Source of the DNA: Falsigemmobacter faecalis
Lineage (GTDB): Bacteria > Pseudomonadota > Alphaproteobacteria > Rhodobacterales > Rhodobacteraceae
Assembly (NCBI RefSeq): GCF_003863335.1
Contig: NZ_RRAZ01000009.1
Span: 1 to 64,000 of the forward strand
Direction of reading: 5' to 3'
DNA: 64,000 bases
Position numbers and translations under genes: made by a program. Below are positions 34,270 through 43,190 of the stretch, piece by piece. The notes under the pieces are model-generated. The model saw nothing but the letters and a program-made list of their open reading frames with translations. It searched no databases and was not told the origin of the DNA. Each line of letters starts with the position of its first letter. Position 1 is the first letter of the stretch.

Positions 34270-35130
34270 ATGACGGTGATAATCGGGACGATCCTGGTAA
34301 TCGGGCTGGTGTTCGGGGGCTATATGCTTTCGGGCGGCAAGATGGATATTCTGCTGCATGCCCTGCCCTTTGAGGGGATGATGGTGGGCGGTGCGGCAAT
34401 CGGGGCCTTTGTGATCTCGAACTCGGTGCCGATGATGTTTGAGTGCTGGCACGGCGTGATACGGGCGCTGCGCGGTCCGCGGTGGAGCAAGGCGGATTAC
34501 GCCGATGTGCTGAAGCTGCTTTACGAATTGACGCGGCTTTACCGCAACCGCGGCATCCTGGCCGTCGAGCCGCATATTGAGCGGCCTGAAACCAGCGATA
34601 TTTTTGCGCGCTACCCGCGCATTCTTGCCTTTCGTCCGGCAAAAGATCTGATCATCGACAGCTTTCGCATGATCTCGATGCAATTCGACGACCCCTACCA
34701 GGTCGAAGACGTGCTGAACCGCCGGATTGAGATCTATGAGGCCGAAGTCGCGGCCCCCGCCTCGGCTCTGTTGTCCGGCTCGGACGGGCTTCCGGCGATC
34801 GGGATTGTCGCGGCGGTCCTCGGGGTGATCAAGACCATGGCCTCGGTGGATGAGCCGCCGGAGATCCTTGGCGCAATGATTGCGGGCGCGCTGGTCGGGA
34901 CCTTTCTGGGCGTCTTCATGGCCTATTGCATGGTGCAGCCGGTCGCCTCGCGTCTGAACCAGATTGAGGAACAGGACGCCCATCTGATGAAGGCGATCCG
35001 CGATATGATCGCCTCTACCGTGAAGGGAAATCCGCCGAATATCTGCGCCGAAGTAGCCCGCGGCAACCTTCCGAGCCTCATTCAGCCGAGCTTTGAAGAG
35101 GTCGAACAGGCTCAAAGGTCGGTGGTCTGA
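34270..35130 (+). CDS. motA: Flagellar stator protein MotA
   Basis: A 286-residue stator subunit with four membrane helices (about 3-20, 30-50, 170-190 and 200-222). The cytoplasmic loop between helices 2 and 3 has RGPRWSKADYADVLKLLYEL and RNRGILAVEPHIE, the charged part that meets FliG. GSDGLPAIGIVAAVLGVIKT is the conserved third helix with its proline. Its stop overlaps the next start (TGATG). Confidence 0.95.
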   Translation: MTVIIGTILVIGLVFGGYMLSGGKMDILLHALPFEGMMVGGAAIGAFVISNSVPMMFECWHGVIRALRGPRWSKADYADVLKLLYELTRLYRNRGILAVEPHIERPETSDIFARYPRILAFRPAKDLIIDSFRMISMQFDDPYQVEDVLNRRIEIYEAEVAAPASALLSGSDGLPAIGIVAAVLGVIKTMASVDEPPEILGAMIAGALVGTFLGVFMAYCMVQPVASRLNQIEEQDAHLMKAIRDMIASTVKGNPPNICAEVARGNLPSLIQPSFEEVEQAQRSVV

Positions 35131-35555
35131 TGAGCCGCCGTCTGCAGGCGCTGCAACTGATGCAGCGCCTTGAGGATCAGGATCTTGAGCGGCTGTCGCG
35201 CGATCTGACCCAGGCCCAGGGGCTGCGCGCCCGGGCCGAGGGCGAGATCGCGGCACTCGACAGCCGCGCCGGGCTGGAGGCACGCTCCTGCGTGACCGAG
35301 GCGCTGCCCTATATCGGCCGCTTCCTTGCGGAACTGCGCCGTGAGCAGGACCGTCAGCGCCAGGTGACGCGGGAAATGACCGGCCGGATCGACGCGCTGC
35401 GCGACACCGTCATGGCCAGTTTCACCCGCGGCAAAAGCTATGAGCGGCTTGGCGATCAGATCCGCAGCAGCGAGCGCGAGGAACGGCTCGCCCGCGAGGA
35501 GGCCCTGCTCGCAGATCTGACAACGGCGCGGTTTGCGCGCCGCGACCTCAGCTGA
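35130..35555 (+). CDS. FliJ-like coiled-coil protein
   Basis: A 141-residue, strongly charged, almost wholly helical protein (for example LMQRLEDQDLERLSRDLTQA and GDQIRSSEREERLAREEALL). The size and coiled-coil pattern match FliJ, the export-ATPase stalk/chaperone-escort protein, but no diagnostic residues exist. It is coupled to motA by a 1-base overlap and converges on fliI, with the two 3' ends overlapping by eight bases. FliJ is usually on the same strand as fliI, so the arrangement is unusual. Confidence 0.55.
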   Translation: MSRRLQALQLMQRLEDQDLERLSRDLTQAQGLRARAEGEIAALDSRAGLEARSCVTEALPYIGRFLAELRREQDRQRQVTREMTGRIDALRDTVMASFTRGKSYERLGDQIRSSEREERLAREEALLADLTTARFARRDLS

Positions 35556-36912
35556 ACGTTTTCAGATCAATCTGATAGCCTGAGGAGGTCAGCAGCCCGT
35601 AAAGGGCTGCGAACCCTTCGGCAGAGCTCAGCGCCTCTGCCCTGCCCTGCGCCAGAAAAGCCTCCGCCTCGGCGGCAAAGGCGATGGCGCTGTCGGTTTC
35701 GCGGTCGGTGCCGGGGCGGTACGCGCCGATCCGGGCCAGATCCTCCACATCGGCATAACGCGCGAGCGCGCGCCGCGCCTGGCGCATGATTTCCTGCTCA
35801 ATCGGCGTATGGCACTGCGGCAGCATCCGCGAGACCGATTTCAGGATATGCACCGCCGGGTAACGACCACTCTCGGCGATTCGACGATCAAGAATAACAT
35901 GACCATCAAGAATACCCCGCACCGCATCGGCGACCGGGTCATTCATGTCATCGCCATCGACCAGCACGGTATAGATCGCGCTGATATCGCCCTGACCCGC
36001 CTGCCCGGGGCCTGAGCGTTCCAGAAGTTTCGGCAGTTCCGCAAAGACCGTGGGCGTATAGCCGCGCGAGGCCGGAGGCTCTCCGGCTGAAAGGCCGATT
36101 TCGCGCTGCGCCATGGCAAAGCGCGTCACGCTGTCGAGCATCAAAAGCACCTGTTTGCCCTGATCGCGGAAATGCTCAGCCACGGTGGTCGCGGTCCAGG
36201 CCGCCTGACGGCGGGCCAGCGGCGGAAGGTCCGATGTGGCCACGATCAGGCAGGTCCGCGCCATGCCCTCGGGGCCGAGATCGCGCTCGATAAAGTCCTG
36301 AACTTCGCGGCCGCGCTCGCCCACCAGGCCCATGACGATCACTTCAGCATCGGTCTGCCGCGCCAGCATCGCCATGAGGGTCGATTTGCCCACCCCGGAG
36401 CCTGCGAAGATACCGATCCGCTGTCCGCGACAAAGTGGCGCAAAGATATCAAGGGCTTTCACCCCGGTCTCCAGCTTTGCACCGACCCGGCGGCGGCTGA
36501 AGGCCGGCGGCGCCGGGCTGCGGATATCGCGCGGCACCGCGCCGCTGGCCAAGGGTCGGGCATCGAGCGGCGCACCAAAAGGATCGATCACCCGGCCCAG
36601 CCAGCTGTCATCGGGAAAGATCTGCTGTCCGCCCGGCAAAAGCTGCACCCGATCCCCCGCGGCCACCCCCTCCCAGGAGCCGAAGGGCAGGATCTGCACG
36701 CCCTCGGGCCGCAGTCCCACAACCTCTCCGCGCACCCGGCCCGCCACCTCGACGTGATCGCCGATCCTTGCGGCAAAGCGCAGCCCCTCGGCGCGCAGCT
36801 CCATCCCCGAGATCTGCAGAACCCTTCCACAGATCCGCTCGTCCGAGTGCTGGCGCACCAGCGTTTCAAGGCGGCTCAGGGGGGTGCGCTCAAGGCGGGC
36901 ATCGGCTGGCAT
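35548..36912 (-). CDS. fliI: Flagellar export ATPase FliI
   Basis: A 454-residue F1-beta-like ATPase. P-loop GSGVGKST is at 171-178, followed by EVIVMGLVGERGREVQDFIE, LLMLDSVTRFAMAQREIGLS (Walker B) and GEPPASRGYTPTVFAELPKL. SGPGQAGQGDISAIYTVLVD is characteristic of flagellar/type III ATPases. It energises export substrate unloading. It is alone on its strand, divergent from flgB; the 126-base gap contains weaker operator half-sites. Confidence 0.95.
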   Translation of the reverse strand: MPADARLERTPLSRLETLVRQHSDERICGRVLQISGMELRAEGLRFAARIGDHVEVAGRVRGEVVGLRPEGVQILPFGSWEGVAAGDRVQLLPGGQQIFPDDSWLGRVIDPFGAPLDARPLASGAVPRDIRSPAPPAFSRRRVGAKLETGVKALDIFAPLCRGQRIGIFAGSGVGKSTLMAMLARQTDAEVIVMGLVGERGREVQDFIERDLGPEGMARTCLIVATSDLPPLARRQAAWTATTVAEHFRDQGKQVLLMLDSVTRFAMAQREIGLSAGEPPASRGYTPTVFAELPKLLERSGPGQAGQGDISAIYTVLVDGDDMNDPVADAVRGILDGHVILDRRIAESGRYPAVHILKSVSRMLPQCHTPIEQEIMRQARRALARYADVEDLARIGAYRPGTDRETDSAIAFAAEAEAFLAQGRAEALSSAEGFAALYGLLTSSGYQIDLKTFS

Positions 36913-36978
36913 CGCGGCTCTCCGGGGATGGCCCTGCGGGCCTGTCAGGCCCCCCTCAGGGCGGCGAAACGCAGGGAA

Positions 36979-37041
36979 TACTCTTGTGACTACATGAATA
37001 GTGCTTATATAGAGTCAAGGATTGCAAGGATATTCTACATG
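36979..37041. promoter_or_regulatory. Possible flagellar operator half-sites, site 7 (fliI / flgB)
   Basis: Half-site-like words TACTCTTGTG (36979-36988), TACATGAATA (36991-37000) and a weaker pair GTCAAGGATT with TATTCTACAT (37014-37040) crowd the divergent fliI/flgB gap. None forms as good a palindrome as sites 1, 2, 4, 5 or 6. Confidence 0.35.
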
Positions 37042-37383
37042 ACCATCCGACCCGATACGGCCACAAGCCCGTCCTTCTTCCGCCTGGCCTCTGAGCGGAT
37101 GGACTGGCTTGCCGAGCGCCAGAAGGTGCTCGCGGCCAATATCGCCAATGCCGATACCCCCGGCTACCGCGCCCGCGATCTCACCGCCTTTGAGGACTTC
37201 CTGAGCACCGGCGTGGCGGAAAGCCGCGAAACCGGCAGCGTCTGGGATGTCTCGGCCGATGACAACCGGGTGGTTCTGGAAGAGCAGTCGCTGCTTGCCT
37301 CGGAAACCGAAGAGAGCCACCGCCTTGCCGCGCGGCTTTACCGTCGGGGTCACGATCTGATCGCACTGGCGGTGGGCAAATGA
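37039..37383 (+). CDS. flgB: Flagellar proximal rod protein FlgB
   Basis: A 114-residue rod subunit: FFRLASERMDWLAERQKVLA, ANIANADTPGYRARDLTAFE. The start at 37039 has AAGGA nine bases upstream and gives the family length. The open frame extends far upstream antisense to fliI, which is not coding. It is first in flgB-flgC-fliE-fliQ-sltF-flhA-fliR-flhB, all tightly spaced. Confidence 0.92.
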   Translation: MTIRPDTATSPSFFRLASERMDWLAERQKVLAANIANADTPGYRARDLTAFEDFLSTGVAESRETGSVWDVSADDNRVVLEEQSLLASETEESHRLAARLYRRGHDLIALAVGK

Positions 37384-37793
37384 GTGATCCGCTTCGCGCC
37401 ATCGGCGCTGCCGCCGCCTCCGGTCTTCGCGCCCAGTCGGAACGCCTGCGCGTAACGGCCGAGAATATCGCCAATGCCCAGAGCACCTCGACCGTGGCGG
37501 GGGGTGATCCCTACCGCCGCCGTGAGATCAGCTTTGAGCGCATGCTGGACCCCTCGACCGGGGCCGAGATGCTTGGCCAGGGCCGGATTTCTGAGGATCC
37601 CTCGCCCTTTCCGCTGGTTCACGACCCCTCGCATCCGGCGGCAGATGCCGCTGGTATGGTCAAGCGCGCCAATGTCGAACCGCTGATCGAAATGGCGAAT
37701 ATGCGTGAAGCCTCAAGAAGTTATGAGGCGAACCTGAATATGTATGACAGCGGGCGGCGCATGCGCAGCCAGCTTCTTGATCTGCTGAGCTGA
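37380..37793 (+). CDS. flgC: Flagellar proximal rod protein FlgC
   Basis: A 137-residue rod subunit: AIGAAAASGLRAQSERLRVT, AENIANAQSTSTVAGGDPYR, and the C-terminal VKRANVEPLIEMANMREASR followed by SYEANLNMYDS. It overlaps flgB by four bases and precedes fliE by four. Confidence 0.95.
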   Translation: MSDPLRAIGAAAASGLRAQSERLRVTAENIANAQSTSTVAGGDPYRRREISFERMLDPSTGAEMLGQGRISEDPSPFPLVHDPSHPAADAAGMVKRANVEPLIEMANMREASRSYEANLNMYDSGRRMRSQLLDLLS

Positions 37794-37797
37794 GGCC

Positions 37798-38121
37798 ATG
37801 GAGACCACACTGACCCCGCTTGGCGCCTCGCGCGCCTATCAATCGGCCCGACGCCTGACGGTGGCCGATGCCCCGGCGGTTCACTTCACCGAGGCCCCCT
37901 CACGCCCGAGTTTTGCCGAACTTCTCGGCGAGACCACCCGCGCCCAGGTCCAGACCATCCGCGCCGGCGAAGAGGCCGCGATTGCCGGTCTGCGCGGCCA
38001 GATGCCGGTGCAAAAGGTCGTTGAGGCGACGCTGGCGATGGAATCCGCCGTCAAAACCACCGTCGCTCTGCGCGACCGCGTGGTCGAGGCCTATCAGGAA
38101 ATCATGCGGATGAGCGTGTGA
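37798..38121 (+). CDS. fliE: Flagellar MS-ring/rod junction protein FliE
   Basis: A 107-residue protein that links the MS ring to the rod. The C-terminal half carries the signature QKVVEATLAMESAVKTTVAL, RDRVVEAYQEIMRMSV. Its stop overlaps the fliQ ATG by one base. Confidence 0.93.
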   Translation: METTLTPLGASRAYQSARRLTVADAPAVHFTEAPSRPSFAELLGETTRAQVQTIRAGEEAAIAGLRGQMPVQKVVEATLAMESAVKTTVALRDRVVEAYQEIMRMSV

Positions 38122-38390
38122 TGGAACAGGCCGATGTGCATCAGATGATCCAGCTGACGCTGCGGGCGATCCTTGTCGCCTCAGCGCCGGTGCTGCTGGC
38201 GGCTCTGGTGGTCGGTCTTGCCATCGCGCTTTTTCAGGCGCTGACCCAGGTTCAGGAGATGACCCTGACCTTTGTGCCGAAGATTTTTGCGATCTTCATC
38301 GTGCTGGGCCTGGCGCTGCCCTTTATCTTTGTGACGCTGAAAACCGTCTCGGATCAGGCCTTTGATCTGATCGTCTCGGGGGCCTTGTGA
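38121..38390 (+). CDS. fliQ: Flagellar export gate protein FliQ
   Basis: An 89-residue protein with two membrane helices (about 14-40 and 53-76). LVVGLAIALFQALTQVQEMT, LTFVPKIFAIF is the conserved FliQ core. It is part of the FliPQR export gate. The ATG at 38121 overlaps the fliE stop; an in-frame GTG one codon earlier is also possible. Its stop overlaps the next gene's GTG start by four bases. Confidence 0.95.
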   Translation: MEQADVHQMIQLTLRAILVASAPVLLAALVVGLAIALFQALTQVQEMTLTFVPKIFAIFIVLGLALPFIFVTLKTVSDQAFDLIVSGAL

Positions 38391-39205
38391 GGGGCCTTTT
38401 GCTCTGCGGCTGCCTTGCGCATCTCGGCTTTGCCCAGGCCGCTCTGGCCTGGACCTGGCTCAGCGCGCCGGTGGAGGCCCCTCCCGCGGCCCGCGCCGCT
38501 GAGGATCTGACGCCGCCGCCTGAGGGCGATCCCGGCGGGCTTTGCCTTGCGGCGATCCTGGCGGCTGAAGCGCAATATCAGATCCCGAACAATCTTCTGC
38601 TCGCGCTTGGTCTTCAGGAGGCGGGATATAACGCCCCCGGTGGTCTGACCGTCTGGCCCTGGAGCGTGAATGCCGCCGGCGAAGGCCGCCGCTTTGACAG
38701 CCGCGAAGAGGCCATGGCCTTCGTGCGCCAGCGCCAGTCAGAGGGGGTGCGCTCGATCGATCTTGGTTGCCTGCAGATCAATCTGCGCTGGCACCCGGAG
38801 GCTTTTCTGAGCCTTGCCGAAGGCTTTGATCCGGTGGTGAATGTCTCTTATGCCGCCCGCTTCCTGCGCGGCCTTTACGATGAGGCCGGCAGCTGGCAAC
38901 TGGCGGCGGGGCGCTATCACTCGCATTCGCCCGAGCCGCAGCAGATCTATCTTGCCTCGCTCGCGCGCAACCAGGCCGTTGCAACCGCACGATTTTCTGA
39001 GTTTCACGCCCGCGCCTCTGCCCTTGGTGGTGCCGACTGGGCAGACACCCTGCCCGAGGTCCGCGCCACCAATCCCGGCAGCTGGCATACCGAGGGCGCG
39101 ATCTGGGGCGCGGCCATCGCAGGCGAAGGCGGCGCGCGCCGCACGCTTTATTCCGCCCTTGATCTTGAGCCGGTCCTGCCCGCCTTTTTGCCCCCGGAGA
39201 GCTGA
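38387..39205 (+). CDS. sltF: Flagellar lytic transglycosylase, SltF type
   Basis: A 272-residue SLT-family protein with a signal peptide (about 1-21). The catalytic motif region NLLLALGLQEAGYN has the likely glutamate E78. DLGCLQINLRWHPEAF and NVSYAARFLRGLYDEAGSW are typical goose-lysozyme-like motifs. Rhodobacter sphaeroides uses SltF to open peptidoglycan for the rod because its FlgJ lacks a muramidase domain, and FlgJ here is likewise short. GTG start, overlapping fliQ. Confidence 0.85.
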   Translation: MRGLLLCGCLAHLGFAQAALAWTWLSAPVEAPPAARAAEDLTPPPEGDPGGLCLAAILAAEAQYQIPNNLLLALGLQEAGYNAPGGLTVWPWSVNAAGEGRRFDSREEAMAFVRQRQSEGVRSIDLGCLQINLRWHPEAFLSLAEGFDPVVNVSYAARFLRGLYDEAGSWQLAAGRYHSHSPEPQQIYLASLARNQAVATARFSEFHARASALGGADWADTLPEVRATNPGSWHTEGAIWGAAIAGEGGARRTLYSALDLEPVLPAFLPPES

Positions 39206-39207
39206 GC

Positions 39208-41316
39208 ATGAAACGCCCTGCCCCCAAAATGCCTGCGCCTGCGCAGCCGGTTCTGAGCTGGTTTGCCGGTCTCGGGGACAACCGTGACATCGGCTTTGCC
39301 ATCGGGGTCATGGCGATCCTTGGCATGCTTTTCGTGCCGCTGCCGCCGATACTGCTCGACTTCGGGCTGGCGCTGTCTTTTGCGGTCTCGGTCCTTGTGC
39401 TGATGGTGGCGCTTTGGGTGCGCAAGCCGCTGGAGTTTAACTCTTTTCCGACGCTGCTGCTGGTCGTGACCATGATGCGGCTGGCGCTGTCGATCGCCTC
39501 ATCGCGGCTGGTGCTGTCGCAGGGGCACACCGGAACCGATGCCGCGGGCGGCGTGATTGAGGGGATCGCCTATTTCGTGGTGGGCGGCGATTTTATCATC
39601 GGCACGGTGATCTTTGTGATCCTGGTGACGGTGAACTTCATCGTGATCACCAAAGGCTCGACCCGGATTGCCGAAGTCTCGGCGCGTTTCTCGCTTGATG
39701 CGATGCCCGGTAAACAGATGGCGATTGACGCCGATCTGGGCGCGGGCGCGATTGATGAGACAGAGGCCCGCCGCCGCCGCCGCGAAGTTGAGCAGGAGAG
39801 CGGATTTTTCGGCGCCATGGATGGTGCGGCGAAATTCGTGCGCGGCGATGCCGTCGCCTCGATCATCATCACGGTGATCAATATCGTTGGCGGGCTGCTG
39901 ATTGGCATGCTGCGCCACGATATGCCGGTGATGGCGGCTTTGCAGAATTACACGGTTCTCACCATCGGCGACGGTCTGGTCAGCCAGATCCCGGCGCTGA
40001 TTGTCTCGCTTGCGGCCGGTATGATCGTGACCAAAGGCGGCACCGAGGGCGCGGCCAATGAAGCGGTGATCCGTCAGCTCGGCGGCTCGCCGCGGGCACT
40101 TTATATGGCGGCGGTGATCGTCTTCAGCCTGGGGCTGCTGCCGGGCTTTCCGCTGATCATCTTCACGCTGCTGGGGGCGGGTCTCGCGGCCCTCGGCTGG
40201 GCGGTCAGCCGCGCGGCGCAGCAGGCCGAGGAAGACGCCGCGCTGAGTGAACTCACCAAAGCGCGGGCGGATAAAGCGCCGGCTGAAGAACCCGCCGATC
40301 TGTTGAAAATCGACACCCTGCGGCTGGAGCTTGGGGCGGCGCTGATCCCCTTGATCGGCTCTCCCGATGCGGCGCTGCCGGGCAAAGTGAAATCGCTGCG
40401 CAATCTTTTTGCCGCCGACTACGGCTTTCTGCTGCCGCCCGTTCGCATCAAAGACAATGCCGCCCTGCCCGCCATGAGCTATGCTCTCATCGTTCAGGGT
40501 GTTGAGGCCGCGCGCGGCGAGCTCCGCCCCGCCAGCCGTCTGGTGATCGACCCGGCCGGAGAGGCCGCCGATATCCCCGGTGAGCGCGTGAAAGAGCCGA
40601 CCTTCAATCTGAACGCTTTCTGGATCGATCCCTCGCTGGTGCCGAAGGCTGAGGCCCGTGGCCTGACCGTGGTGGACGGCGAATCGGTGGTCATCACCCA
40701 TCTGACCGAAGTCATCCGCGAGCATCTGCCCGAGATGCTGACTTACGGCGCCACCCAGGAGCTGCTCAAGGGACTTGATCGCGAATATCAGAAGCTTATC
40801 AACGATATCCCCAATCCTTCGCCGGTGATTCTGGCGCAGAATGTGCTGCAGAACCTGCTGTCTGAGCGGGTCTCAATCCGCAATCTGCCGCTGATTTCCG
40901 AGGCCCTCGCCGAAGCGGGTGCGGCCTCCAAGAACCTGACCTTTATCACCGAGCATGTCCGCAAGCGGCTTTCGTCGCAGATCTGCAAATCGCTGGAAGA
41001 TGACAGCGGCTATGTCCGCATCGTCGCCCTTGGCGGTCAGTGGGAGGGCGAATTCGCGCAATCGGCCCGGGTTCAGGGCGATGAGGTGAGCTTTCTGATG
41101 TCACCGGCCCGCGTGCAGGATTTCGTCACCGTCGCCCGGGCGGAGCTGGCGAAATTTGCGCAAAACGACGAATGGCCCGCCCTTCTGGTCTCACCCGAGG
41201 TGCGCCCTATCGTGCGCTCGATGATTGAGCGGGTCTCGCCGATGACCCAGGTTATTTCGCACAACGAGATCCACCGCAAAGCCCGCCTGCGCACCGTGGC
41301 CACCATCGGGACCTGA
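39208..41316 (+). CDS. flhA: Flagellar export protein FlhA
   Basis: A 702-residue export-gate component. The N-terminal half has eight membrane helices and the FHIPEP-region segments (LLVVTMMRLALSIASSRLVL, VITKGSTRIAEVSARFSLDA, MPGKQMAIDADLGAGAIDET). The C-terminal cytoplasmic domain (about 350-702) docks chaperones and substrates. It lies two bases after sltF and three before fliR. Confidence 0.97.
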   Translation: MKRPAPKMPAPAQPVLSWFAGLGDNRDIGFAIGVMAILGMLFVPLPPILLDFGLALSFAVSVLVLMVALWVRKPLEFNSFPTLLLVVTMMRLALSIASSRLVLSQGHTGTDAAGGVIEGIAYFVVGGDFIIGTVIFVILVTVNFIVITKGSTRIAEVSARFSLDAMPGKQMAIDADLGAGAIDETEARRRRREVEQESGFFGAMDGAAKFVRGDAVASIIITVINIVGGLLIGMLRHDMPVMAALQNYTVLTIGDGLVSQIPALIVSLAAGMIVTKGGTEGAANEAVIRQLGGSPRALYMAAVIVFSLGLLPGFPLIIFTLLGAGLAALGWAVSRAAQQAEEDAALSELTKARADKAPAEEPADLLKIDTLRLELGAALIPLIGSPDAALPGKVKSLRNLFAADYGFLLPPVRIKDNAALPAMSYALIVQGVEAARGELRPASRLVIDPAGEAADIPGERVKEPTFNLNAFWIDPSLVPKAEARGLTVVDGESVVITHLTEVIREHLPEMLTYGATQELLKGLDREYQKLINDIPNPSPVILAQNVLQNLLSERVSIRNLPLISEALAEAGAASKNLTFITEHVRKRLSSQICKSLEDDSGYVRIVALGGQWEGEFAQSARVQGDEVSFLMSPARVQDFVTVARAELAKFAQNDEWPALLVSPEVRPIVRSMIERVSPMTQVISHNEIHRKARLRTVATIGT

Positions 41317-41319
41317 GCA

Positions 41320-42072
41320 TTGGATCCGATCAGCGCATGGACCGCCGCGCAGATCACCGGCGCATTGGTGGTTTTCGCCCGGGTGGGCACCGCCCTGATG
41401 TTCCTTCCCGGCTTTGGCGATGCCCAGGTGCCGGGAAAAATCCGCCTCGGGCTTGGGATCATTCTCTCGCTGGTGCTGCTGCCGGTGGTGCCGGTGGTGC
41501 TGCCGGACCGCCCCGTTCTGCTGACGGCGCTGATCGCGCGGGAGGCGCTGGTCGGGCTTTATATCGGCGCAGGCGCGCGGGTGCTTTATGCGGCGCTGCA
41601 TTCGCTGGGCGCGATCATTTCTTTCGTCAGCTCGCTCTCCAGCGCGCTTGCGGCGGGGAATACGAATTATGAAGGCGCTTCAGCCATTTCGCAGCTGCTG
41701 ATGGTGGCCGCGGGCGCGCTGATCTTTCTCACCGACAGCCATCATCTGATGCTGCGCGGGCTGGTTCACAGCTATGATCTGCTGTCCCCCGCCTGGCTGC
41801 CGCTGGGGGATCTCGCCGCACAGATGGTGCAGCTTGCGGTGAAAAGTCTGGGCGTTGCGGTGCTTCTGGGCGCGCCTTTCTTTGTCTTTGGCGTGCTTTA
41901 CAACCTCGGGCTTGGCGTGGCGAACCGGGTTATGCCCGCGCTTCCGGTGTTTTTCGTGGCCGGTCCCGCCACGATTTTGCTGGGGCTTTGGCTTTTATGG
42001 CTGAGTTCCGAGGCGATCCTGCGCCATTTCGCCGATCTTTTTGCGACGTTTTTCCTGACCCTCACCCCTTGA
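41320..42072 (+). CDS. fliR: Flagellar export gate protein FliR
   Basis: A 250-residue membrane protein with about six helices. GALVVFARVGTALMFLPGFG, DAQVPGKIRLGLGIILSLVL and the C-terminal GLGVANRVMPALPVFFVAGP are FliR consensus segments. It starts with TTG at 41320, three bases after flhA, and translational coupling probably offsets the weak start. It works with FliP, FliQ and FlhB; fliP is not seen in the window. Confidence 0.95.
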   Translation: MDPISAWTAAQITGALVVFARVGTALMFLPGFGDAQVPGKIRLGLGIILSLVLLPVVPVVLPDRPVLLTALIAREALVGLYIGAGARVLYAALHSLGAIISFVSSLSSALAAGNTNYEGASAISQLLMVAAGALIFLTDSHHLMLRGLVHSYDLLSPAWLPLGDLAAQMVQLAVKSLGVAVLLGAPFFVFGVLYNLGLGVANRVMPALPVFFVAGPATILLGLWLLWLSSEAILRHFADLFATFFLTLTP

Positions 42073-42079
42073 GACTGCC

Positions 42080-43186
42080 ATGAGCACTGACGACCAGGAT
42101 TCCAAAACCGAAGACGCCTCCGAGCGTAAGCTGGCCCAGGCCCGACAGAAAGGCGACACCTGGTCCTCGCGGGAGGCCGGTCACCTGATGGCTTTTCTCG
42201 GGCTTCTGGTGCTTTGCCTGCTGGTCCTGCCGATTTATGGCCCGGGCTTTGTGCTGGCGCTTTCCTCGGTTTTCTCGCTGGCACCGCAGATGCCGCTGGA
42301 GACATCGGAAGATCTCTCCCAAATCATGGAGGATTTCGCCCTGCTGGTGGCGGGATTTCTTCTGCCCGCGCTCGGGGTGCTGTTTGTTTTTGCGCTGCTC
42401 TCTATGGTGATGAGCGGGCCGTTTCTGGTCAGCCCCGCGCGGTTAAAGCCGAAGCTTTCAAAGTTTAACCCCGCCTCCGGGCTGAAGCGGATGTTTTCAG
42501 CCCAGAACCTCACAGAGTTCACCAAGAATATCCTGCGGGTCACCCTTCTGGGGGCGGCCTCGTTTCTGGCGATGAAAATGGTGCTCGACAGCCTGTTGCC
42601 CGGTGTTCTCCTGGCCCCTCAGGGGGCGATTGCGCTTCTGGGCGATACGGCCGTGAAGGTGCTGATGACCGCGGCCCTCATCCTGATTCCCTTTGTCGCC
42701 TTTGACATTTTCTGGAAGCGCTTTCAGTGGCTTAAAAAGCAAAAGATGACGAAGCAGGATCAGAAAGATGAGATGAAGGACACCGATGGCGACCCGCATA
42801 TCCGGGCAAAACGCCAGGAGCTGCGCCGCCGGGCCCTGCGCCGTCCGCATATGCAAACCGTGCCCGAAGCCACGCTGATTATCACCAACCCCACCCATTT
42901 CGCGGTGGCGCTGCGCTATGAGCGCGGGGTGGATGCGGCCCCGGTCTGCCTGGCGAAAGGCACTGATCTTCAGGCGCTTCGCATCCGCGACATTGCCCTC
43001 GATCATGATGTGCCGGTGATTGAAAGCCCGCCGCTGGCCCGCGCGCTTTATGCCGGGGCCGAAGAAGAAGATCTGATCCCGGAAGAGCACTGGGCGGCGG
43101 TGGCCGAACTTGTGGGCTATGTGCTGGATCTGCGCCGCCGCATTCACCGGAAACTGCCCGAGGGCAGTCACCATGTCACCGACTGA
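42080..43186 (+). CDS. flhB: Flagellar export switch protein FlhB
   Basis: A 368-residue protein. An N-terminal basic segment EDASERKLAQARQKGDTWSS is followed by four membrane helices and a cytoplasmic domain with the self-cleaving NPTH motif at 270-273 (IITNPTHFAVALRY). With FliK it switches export from hook to filament substrates. It is the last gene of the flgB-to-flhB operon. Confidence 0.97.
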   Translation: MSTDDQDSKTEDASERKLAQARQKGDTWSSREAGHLMAFLGLLVLCLLVLPIYGPGFVLALSSVFSLAPQMPLETSEDLSQIMEDFALLVAGFLLPALGVLFVFALLSMVMSGPFLVSPARLKPKLSKFNPASGLKRMFSAQNLTEFTKNILRVTLLGAASFLAMKMVLDSLLPGVLLAPQGAIALLGDTAVKVLMTAALILIPFVAFDIFWKRFQWLKKQKMTKQDQKDEMKDTDGDPHIRAKRQELRRRALRRPHMQTVPEATLIITNPTHFAVALRYERGVDAAPVCLAKGTDLQALRIRDIALDHDVPVIESPPLARALYAGAEEEDLIPEEHWAAVAELVGYVLDLRRRIHRKLPEGSHHVTD

Positions 43187-43190
43187 TCAT

